From the NCBI GenBank assembly GCA_025774245.1, contig JALGWI010000005.1, positions 1 to 64,000 on the forward strand: 64,000 nt of DNA, in the 5' to 3' direction. The translations under genes were made by a program, and so were the position numbers. Shown piece by piece: positions 58,364 through 64,000 of this stretch; within the stretch, counting starts at the first letter, position 1, and the number at the start of each line of letters is the position of its first letter. The stretch is from a bacterium. Lineage in GTDB: Bacteria > Joyebacterota > Joyebacteria > Joyebacterales > Joyebacteraceae. The notes below the pieces were generated by a model. The model saw nothing but the letters and a program-made list of their open reading frames with translations, did no database searches and was not told the DNA's origin.

Positions 58364-60334
58364 ATGGTGCGTCTCGAGAGCGTGACCGTCTCCTTCGGGG
58401 GCAAGCCGATCCTCACCGGGATCGACTGGCGGATCGGCGACGAGGACCGGATCGGCCTCGTCGGTCCGAACGGTGCCGGAAAGACGACCCTCCTCCGCGT
58501 CATCAAGCGGGACATCGTCCCGGAGGAGGGGAGCGTCGCCTGCTCGAAGGGGACCACCTTCGGATACCTCCCTCAGGAGGAGCTCACGCTCGCCGGGCGG
58601 ACGCTCCTCGACGAGGTCATGACGGTCTTCGGCGCGCTCGCCGGTATCGAAGACCGAATGCGCGTGCTCGAGCACGAGATGGCTGAGCTTCCGTCCGAGG
58701 GCCCCGAGCACGACCGCGTCCTCAAGGAATACGCGGAACTCTCCCACAGATTCGAGGTGAACGACGGTTTCTCCATCGAGACCAGGATCGCGGAGGTGCT
58801 GTCGGGGCTCGGGTTCGCGGAGGAGGACCACGCCCGCATGACGGAGGAGTTCAGCGGCGGGTGGCAGATGCGGATCGCTCTCGCGAAGCTCCTGCTCCAG
58901 TCCCCGAGCGTTCTGTTGCTCGACGAGCCGACCAACCATCTCGACCTCGAGTCGATCGTCTGGCTCGAGAGCTACCTCAGGGATTACCCCGGCGCCATCG
59001 TCCTCGTCTCTCACGACCGCCTCTTTCTCGATCGGCTGGTCTCGCGGATCAGCGAGGTCGACGTCGGCGGCCTCGCCGACTACCGCGGCGGCTATTCCTC
59101 CTACCGCGAGCAGCGGGAGAAGCGGCGCGAGGTCCTGGCCGCGACGCGGAAGCAGCAGGAGCGCCGCATCGCCCACCTCCAGCGCTTCATCGACAAGAAT
59201 CGCGCCGACAAGGCGAGGGCGGCCATGGTCAGGAGCCGCATCAAGATGATCGAGCGGATCGAGCTCGTCGAGGTGCCGCGCGAGAGGCGCGGGATCCGCT
59301 TCAGGTTCCCGGAGCCGCCGCGCGGGGGCTCGGTCCCCATCGCGCTCAAGAACGTGCGGCAGGCGTACGGCGACAACGTCGTCTTCGAGGACGTCGACCT
59401 CGAAGTCATGCGCGGCGCTCGCGTCGCGATCGTCGGTGTCAACGGCGCCGGCAAGTCGACCCTCCTCAGGGTCATGGCCGGCAGGATCCCGATCCAGAGC
59501 GGCGAGAGGAAACTCGGCCACAACGTCTCCGTGCAGTACTTCGGGCAGGAGCCCGCGAGGTCCCTGAACGGGGCGAACACGGTCTTGGGCGAACTCGAGT
59601 CCGTGGCGCCGAACGAGATGCGGCCCAGGCTTCGCACGCTCCTCGGGGCGTTTCTCTTCTCCGGCGACGCCGTGGAGAAGAAGGTCTCGGTGCTCTCGGG
59701 AGGGGAGAAGAGCAGGCTCGCGATCGCCAAGATGCTCCTCCGTCCCGCGAACTTCCTCCTCCTCGACGAGCCGACCAACCACCTCGACGTCGCTTCGCGC
59801 GAGGTCCTCGAGGACGCGCTCTCGCACTACACGGGAACCATCTGCCTGGTCTCGCACGACCGGTACTTCATGGACAGCCTCGCGACCATGATCCTCGAGG
59901 TCGCGGACGGGACGCTCCGGTGGCACCACGGCAACTACAGCGACTACCTCTGGGCGAAGGAACGCGAGGCCGCCGAGCGCGACGGAGCCTCCGGGGGTGG
60001 AGCACAGAAGGGCGCCGGCCGGAAGGGTGATCGAGCCGGCGATCCCGCCTCCGGCGAGGGCCGCGGGGGACCGAAGACGAAGGAGCAGAAGCGCCGCGAG
60101 GCCGAGGCCCGCAAGCACATGTCGCCCGACAAGAAGGCGGCCCGCGAGGAGCGGCGCCGTGTCCAGGCGGAGATCGCCGCCGGCGAGGCGAGGCTCGAGG
60201 AGATCCAGATCGCCCTCGCCGATCCCTCGGTCTACGACGATGGCGGGAAGGTCAAGGGACTCGTCAACGAGCAGCGCGCGCTGTCGGAGCGGGTCGACGC
60301 CCTCTACGAGCGGTGGGCCGTTCTCGAGGACTGA
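58364..60334 (+). CDS. ABC-F family ATPase (Uup/YheS-like)
   Basis: 656 residues, two ABC domains in one chain and no membrane helices. Walker A motifs are GPNGAGKTT (first) and GVNGAGKST (second). Signatures are FSGGWQMR and LSGGEKSR, and Walker B motifs LLLDEPTNHLD in both. Between the domains is the P-site tRNA interaction linker (RKQQERRIAHLQ...). A basic coiled-coil C-terminal tail (about 560-656) is like Uup. ABC-F proteins act on ribosomes, relieving stalling or antibiotics. The ATG at 58364 has a weak ribosome site (GAAGGG); the upstream ATG at 58335 is out of frame. Confidence 0.93.
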   Translation: MVRLESVTVSFGGKPILTGIDWRIGDEDRIGLVGPNGAGKTTLLRVIKRDIVPEEGSVACSKGTTFGYLPQEELTLAGRTLLDEVMTVFGALAGIEDRMRVLEHEMAELPSEGPEHDRVLKEYAELSHRFEVNDGFSIETRIAEVLSGLGFAEEDHARMTEEFSGGWQMRIALAKLLLQSPSVLLLDEPTNHLDLESIVWLESYLRDYPGAIVLVSHDRLFLDRLVSRISEVDVGGLADYRGGYSSYREQREKRREVLAATRKQQERRIAHLQRFIDKNRADKARAAMVRSRIKMIERIELVEVPRERRGIRFRFPEPPRGGSVPIALKNVRQAYGDNVVFEDVDLEVMRGARVAIVGVNGAGKSTLLRVMAGRIPIQSGERKLGHNVSVQYFGQEPARSLNGANTVLGELESVAPNEMRPRLRTLLGAFLFSGDAVEKKVSVLSGGEKSRLAIAKMLLRPANFLLLDEPTNHLDVASREVLEDALSHYTGTICLVSHDRYFMDSLATMILEVADGTLRWHHGNYSDYLWAKEREAAERDGASGGGAQKGAGRKGDRAGDPASGEGRGGPKTKEQKRREAEARKHMSPDKKAAREERRRVQAEIAAGEARLEEIQIALADPSVYDDGGKVKGLVNEQRALSERVDALYERWAVLED

Positions 60335-60398
60335 CGGTCCGGGACGAAGCGGTCCGGGGGAGGCGCCGACGCGCCGACCGGGCGAGCGGCGCGTCGAT

Positions 60399-60440
60399 CC
60401 AGGAAGAAGCCGGGCCCGAAGGGGCCCGGCTTCTTCCTGG
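60399..60440. terminator. perfect 19-bp hairpin, bidirectional
   Basis: CCAGGAAGAAGCCGGGCCC / GGGCCCGGCTTCTTCCTGG, GAAG loop, between the convergent ABC-F and C25 genes. The longest perfect hairpin in the window; short T-containing tails on both sides. Confidence 0.85.
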
Positions 60441-60461
60441 TGTTCGGTTCTCTCCGTGCGG

Positions 60462-63400
60462 CTACTTCAGAAGGACCATCTTCCTCGTGGCCGCGACGCT
60501 CCCGGCTGAGAGCCTGACGAAGTAGACGCCGGAGGCGACCTTCGATCCAGCCGTGTCGCTGCCGTCCCACACCACCGCGTGGCGGCCCGGGGCGGTCTCG
60601 CCGGCGGCGAGCGTCTTCACGAGCTGCCCCGAGACGTTGTAGACGCAGAGCTCGAGCTCGGTCACATCAGAGGGCACGTTGTAGGAGATCGTCGTGATCG
60701 GGTTGAAGGGGTTCGGGACGTTCTGCTCGAGCGAGAGCATCGGCCCGACGGTCCCGTCGTCCTCCGCGATGCCCGCCGGGACCCTGTGGGCGTAGTTCCC
60801 CGACCGCATGGTGTCGTGGCGGAAGGTCCCCCACTCGACCCCTTCGCCGTCGGCGTAGTTGCCCTCACAGTCCCAGATGTAGACGAAGACGTCCTGACCG
60901 GCCACGATCACCTCGACGTCCCCGTCGAGGTCGAGGTCGGCGAGGGTCGGCGTGCAGAAGACCTCCGCGTCCGTCTGGATCGGCCAGCCGTTCAGTACCT
61001 CGCCGTTGCGCGCGAGGGCGTACACCTTGCCGGAGTAGGTCGTCACGACGACGTCCATCTGGGAGTCGCCGTCGACGTCGCCGACCGACGCGCTCGAGTT
61101 ACACGAGGAGTCGAGCTGGACGGGCCAGCCGACGGGTTCCTCTCCGAGTATCGAGAGAACGTGGACGAGGCCATCCTCGTCGGGCTGGATGATCTCGAGC
61201 TCGCCGTCCCCGTCGAGGTCGGCGACCGAGGGCGACGGCGGGAAGTCGCCGCCGAGGTCGATCGCGATCGGCCACCCGGGAAGCGTGTCGCCCGAGGCGC
61301 TCAGCACGAACATGTTGCCGTTGTTCGCAGTGATGATGATCTCCGGGTTCCCGTCCGCGTCGAGGTCCGCCACGCAGGGCGAACCGGCCACGATCGTGCC
61401 GCACGAGACGGGCCAGCCGGGCACGTTGGTGCCGTCCGCGTTGAACACGTAGAGGCTCTCCGACCGCGACCCGATGATGATCTCGAGCTCGGTGTCGTCG
61501 TCGATGTCGACGAGCACGGGCGAACCGTGCGCGAACTCCCACCCGAGGAACGCGAAGACGCCGTCCGTCGCGGGGTTGTTGTCGCCGTCGATCAGCTCCT
61601 GTCCGTACGAGTCCCACGCGTAGAGGTTCCCGTCGTCACAGGCGATGACCACGTCGTGGAGCCCGTCGCCGGAGAGGTCGCCCAGGGCCGGCGTCCCCCA
61701 GCAGTAGTCCGCCGTCGACCTTGGCCAGGCGCCGCCGTCCACCAGCGTCGCGTCCTCCGCGTTCCACACGAACACGCGGTAGTCAGGGAGATCCGGAGTG
61801 CCGAAGTTGCCCCACGAGGCGCCCACGACCTCCGGGTAGGCGTCGCCGTCCAGCTCGCCGATCGCGAGCGACGAGCGGTAGCCGCCCATGCCGTCGACCG
61901 CGTAGATGCCGCTCGTCCGCGGGTCGCCGTCACCGTCGATGTACTCGACTCCGTTGTGGTGCCAGCAGTAGACGTCTCCGGACCCGATCAGGACCTCCAG
62001 ATCGCCGTCGAGATCGATGTCCGCCACGGCGGGCGTGCCGTAGTTCGGTTCGCCCGTGAGGAGCGGCCATCCGGCCTGGCTCGGCGGGTTCGTGGTGATC
62101 TCGAGCGTCGCCGACTGCAGGCTCTCGTTGCCGGACGAATCGACGGCCGACACGCGGTAGTAGTACTGCGTGTTCTCGGCGAGTCCTGAGTCCTCGAAGT
62201 ACGAGATCCTCTCGACGACGCCGTCGTTCGCCAGCTGGTACGTCCCCGCCGGATGGTCGGTGCGGTAGACGTTGTAGCCCCAGAGGTCCGGCTCGTCGGA
62301 GTGACTCCAGAGAAGGTAGATCGTCGTGGCCTTCACGTTCCCGGTGAGGTTGGCGAGGATGCCCGGGCGGACCAGTTCGAAGCTGTGCGTCCACTCCTTG
62401 CCGTCCTCGTCGTGGAGGAGGAGCTGGAAGTAGCCCGAGATCGGCGCGTTCACGTCGAAGACGAACCCGTTCTGGCCGGTGACGGTATCGGCCTCGCCGA
62501 TGTCGCCCCACGTGTCCGTGCTGTCGGTGATCGTCACCTCGGCCCCCGGATACCGCAGGATGCCCGTCACGAGGTCGGCGTCTCCGTTCCCCTCGTTCAG
62601 AACGTCGATCGTCAGCGTGACCGTCTCGCCGACGTTCGGCACGCCGTTGCCGGCCACGCCGTCGTCGATGGCGTTGTGGGTCTGGACGAGCTCCGGACGG
62701 TAGACCCTCAGGACTACGTTCCCGTACCACGTCGTTCGCGATCCGTCGTCCATCACGAGCTCGAGTGGCGCCTCGTAGTCGTTCGGGCAGTCGTCCGAGA
62801 TCGCGATCAGGAAGGCGTCCTGGAACGTGAGCTCGGTCGAGGACGGGATGGTGCCCAGGAAGTGCGTGTTGTCGACGATCGTGACGTACGGGTCGCCGTC
62901 GAGGAGCGTCGCGGTCACGTTCGTGGCGCCGCTCTGCCCGCCGTTCCCTACGGTCACGTCGAGCTCGATGGCCTCGCCCGCCTCCGCCCTGCCGTTCCCG
63001 TTGCCGTCGCTCCAGCCGACGGTGTCGTCGTCGACGACGACGTCACGGAGGGAGACGTGCGGCGAGGAGGTCGGGGAGACGCTGACCGTGTCCTCATAGG
63101 GGAAGTGGTTCTCGGCCGTGACGGTGATGGTCATCGTGCCGGTGGTCTTCGGCGTGAACGAGAGCACGACCTGGCCGGAGCCGTCGGTGTACCCCGTCGC
63201 GTAGACCTCGCCCTCCTTGGCGACGCAGACGAGCGCGCCCACCACGGCGGCCGGGTCGGAGACCGAGACAGTGAGGTCGGTCGCCCCGAGCGGCACCGCC
63301 GGACTGTGGACGACCGTCATGTTCACGGGCCGGCCGGTCCAGAGCGCGACCTCGGGATCGCCGAGCAGCAGGAACGAGAGCTGCGTCCACCGGTCGGTGT

Positions 63401-64000
63401 TGTCGTAGAACGAGCCGGGGATGAACGGCACCTTGGACTCAGCGCACGTGACCCCGACCGTCGTCTCGTCGTCAACGTAGAGAAGCTCGAACCACTCGGA
63501 GAAGTAGTCCTCGGCCGTCGTCGGGAAGCAGAAGCGCGTGGGGCCGTAGAGGAGCGACATCCCGCCCTCCGGGTTGTTCAGGAAGTGCTCGGCGATGCAG
63601 TCGTACTCGATCGCCGTCGACGAGCAGTTCAGCATCCAGGCGAAGCCCGACTTCGCGACCGTGTTCCCGAGGATGTCGACGTCCTGCGGGGCCAGGTAGT
63701 TACCCCTGCTGCACCTCAGGACGTCTTTGTTGCCGTGGCCCACGTGGCACGTGATGTTGTAGCCCACGTTCAGCGAGTCGAGCGCGGAGATCCGATTGAG
63801 GTCGTAGCTTCCCGGGAAGGCCGTGTAGTTCTGGTAGACGCGGCTGACGTGGATCTCCGGCGGGATCATGGGAAGCACGGGCTCGACGATGTGCTGGGCG
63901 CCGTCCGTACTGATGAAGTCGCCCGGCCGCCAGTCGTAGGGGAAGAGGACCTCCGCCAGGAAGAGGTTCCGTCCGGCGAAGATCGGGTCGGGGGCCTTCT
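60462..64000 (-). CDS. C25-type peptidase with FG-GAP repeats and FlgD-like C terminus (5'-partial)
   Basis: The gene runs off the right edge; reading continues without a stop to base 64000, so only the last 1180 or so residues are seen. At the visible front is a C25 (gingipain-like) catalytic segment: His in CHVGHGN and Cys in LNCSSTAIEYD, followed by NPEGGMSLLYG. Then come Ig-like/NEW3-type beta domains, an FN3 domain (SHSDEPDLWGYNVYRT), and eight calcium-binding FG-GAP/VCBS-like units of DxDxDGxxE type (DIDLDGDLEVLIG, DLDGDGELEIIQP). The FlgD/Por-like C-terminal domain ends VASGVYFVRLSAG...RKMVLLK. Most likely a secreted surface protease. Confidence 0.92.
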   Translation of the reverse strand, partial: KAPDPIFAGRNLFLAEVLFPYDWRPGDFISTDGAQHIVEPVLPMIPPEIHVSRVYQNYTAFPGSYDLNRISALDSLNVGYNITCHVGHGNKDVLRCSRGNYLAPQDVDILGNTVAKSGFAWMLNCSSTAIEYDCIAEHFLNNPEGGMSLLYGPTRFCFPTTAEDYFSEWFELLYVDDETTVGVTCAESKVPFIPGSFYDNTDRWTQLSFLLLGDPEVALWTGRPVNMTVVHSPAVPLGATDLTVSVSDPAAVVGALVCVAKEGEVYATGYTDGSGQVVLSFTPKTTGTMTITVTAENHFPYEDTVSVSPTSSPHVSLRDVVVDDDTVGWSDGNGNGRAEAGEAIELDVTVGNGGQSGATNVTATLLDGDPYVTIVDNTHFLGTIPSSTELTFQDAFLIAISDDCPNDYEAPLELVMDDGSRTTWYGNVVLRVYRPELVQTHNAIDDGVAGNGVPNVGETVTLTIDVLNEGNGDADLVTGILRYPGAEVTITDSTDTWGDIGEADTVTGQNGFVFDVNAPISGYFQLLLHDEDGKEWTHSFELVRPGILANLTGNVKATTIYLLWSHSDEPDLWGYNVYRTDHPAGTYQLANDGVVERISYFEDSGLAENTQYYYRVSAVDSSGNESLQSATLEITTNPPSQAGWPLLTGEPNYGTPAVADIDLDGDLEVLIGSGDVYCWHHNGVEYIDGDGDPRTSGIYAVDGMGGYRSSLAIGELDGDAYPEVVGASWGNFGTPDLPDYRVFVWNAEDATLVDGGAWPRSTADYCWGTPALGDLSGDGLHDVVIACDDGNLYAWDSYGQELIDGDNNPATDGVFAFLGWEFAHGSPVLVDIDDDTELEIIIGSRSESLYVFNADGTNVPGWPVSCGTIVAGSPCVADLDADGNPEIIITANNGNMFVLSASGDTLPGWPIAIDLGGDFPPSPSVADLDGDGELEIIQPDEDGLVHVLSILGEEPVGWPVQLDSSCNSSASVGDVDGDSQMDVVVTTYSGKVYALARNGEVLNGWPIQTDAEVFCTPTLADLDLDGDVEVIVAGQDVFVYIWDCEGNYADGEGVEWGTFRHDTMRSGNYAHRVPAGIAEDDGTVGPMLSLEQNVPNPFNPITTISYNVPSDVTELELCVYNVSGQLVKTLAAGETAPGRHAVVWDGSDTAGSKVASGVYFVRLSAGSVAATRKMVLLK

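Overview
The window is GC-rich bacterial DNA, densely packed on both strands, with about 56 protein genes, no rRNA or tRNA that I could find, and no insertion sequence, prophage or CRISPR array. The lineage signs are a GWxTD-domain secreted protein, large secreted proteins ending in a FlgD-like/Por-type C-terminal beta domain, a C25 (gingipain-type) peptidase with FG-GAP repeats, a DUF6754 membrane protein and GIN-domain (DUF2807) proteins. Together with the high GC these suggest an FCB-superphylum candidate lineage (Eisenbacteria/Krumholzibacteriota-like), most likely known only from metagenome assemblies. That placement is inference. Many lipoproteins and an ABC exporter with a periplasmic adaptor indicate a diderm cell.

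Layout. 1-9.1 kb: the tail of a short cobalamin-dependent methionine synthase (with an apparent one-base frameshift), a lipoprotein, an SDR lacking the catalytic Tyr, glutamine synthetase, a small membrane protein, dTDP-glucose 4,6-dehydratase and a P5C dehydrogenase. 9.2-16.6 kb, all minus strand: GWxTD protein, then an operon of a 31-residue membrane peptide, a sodium:solute symporter and a saccharopine/lysine dehydrogenase-like protein, and a secreted metallophosphoesterase. 16.5-17.1 kb is a divergent control region leading to a Cys-rich 86-residue protein.

17.5-47.3 kb is almost entirely plus strand: DUF4919 protein, radical SAM/SPASM protein, beta-barrel-like protein, two nitroreductases, tautomerase, a GH99 endo-mannosidase-like protein, PEBP lipoprotein, dihydroorotate dehydrogenase-like protein, a MacB-like ABC pair, Tag glycosylase, a uridine kinase-like protein, D-aminopeptidase, M48 peptidase, MATE transporter, a threonine dehydratase-like enzyme, 2-hydroxyacid dehydrogenase, two GIN proteins, methyltransferase, SpoIIE-type phosphatase, S9 peptidase, a beta-lactamase-fold hydrolase, CYTH and GNAT proteins.

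47.4-58.0 kb is minus strand: a four-gene membrane cluster built around DUF6754, lysine 6-aminotransferase, and an adaptor-ATPase-permease-permease ABC operon followed by an eIF-2B-like protein. 58.3-64 kb: an ABC-F ATPase facing the C-terminal part of a C25 peptidase/FG-GAP protein that runs off the right edge.

How the genes fit together: amino-acid and nitrogen metabolism recurs (glnA, P5C dehydrogenase, symporter plus saccharopine/lysine dehydrogenase, lysine 6-aminotransferase, dehydratase, peptidases), which fits a peptide- and amino-acid-using heterotroph. Several sigma70-like promoters with 17-18 base spacers and several long perfect hairpins between convergent genes can be read directly. 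The most promising uncharacterised items are the DUF6754 membrane cluster, the 31-residue symporter partner, and the Cys-rich small protein behind a long leader.
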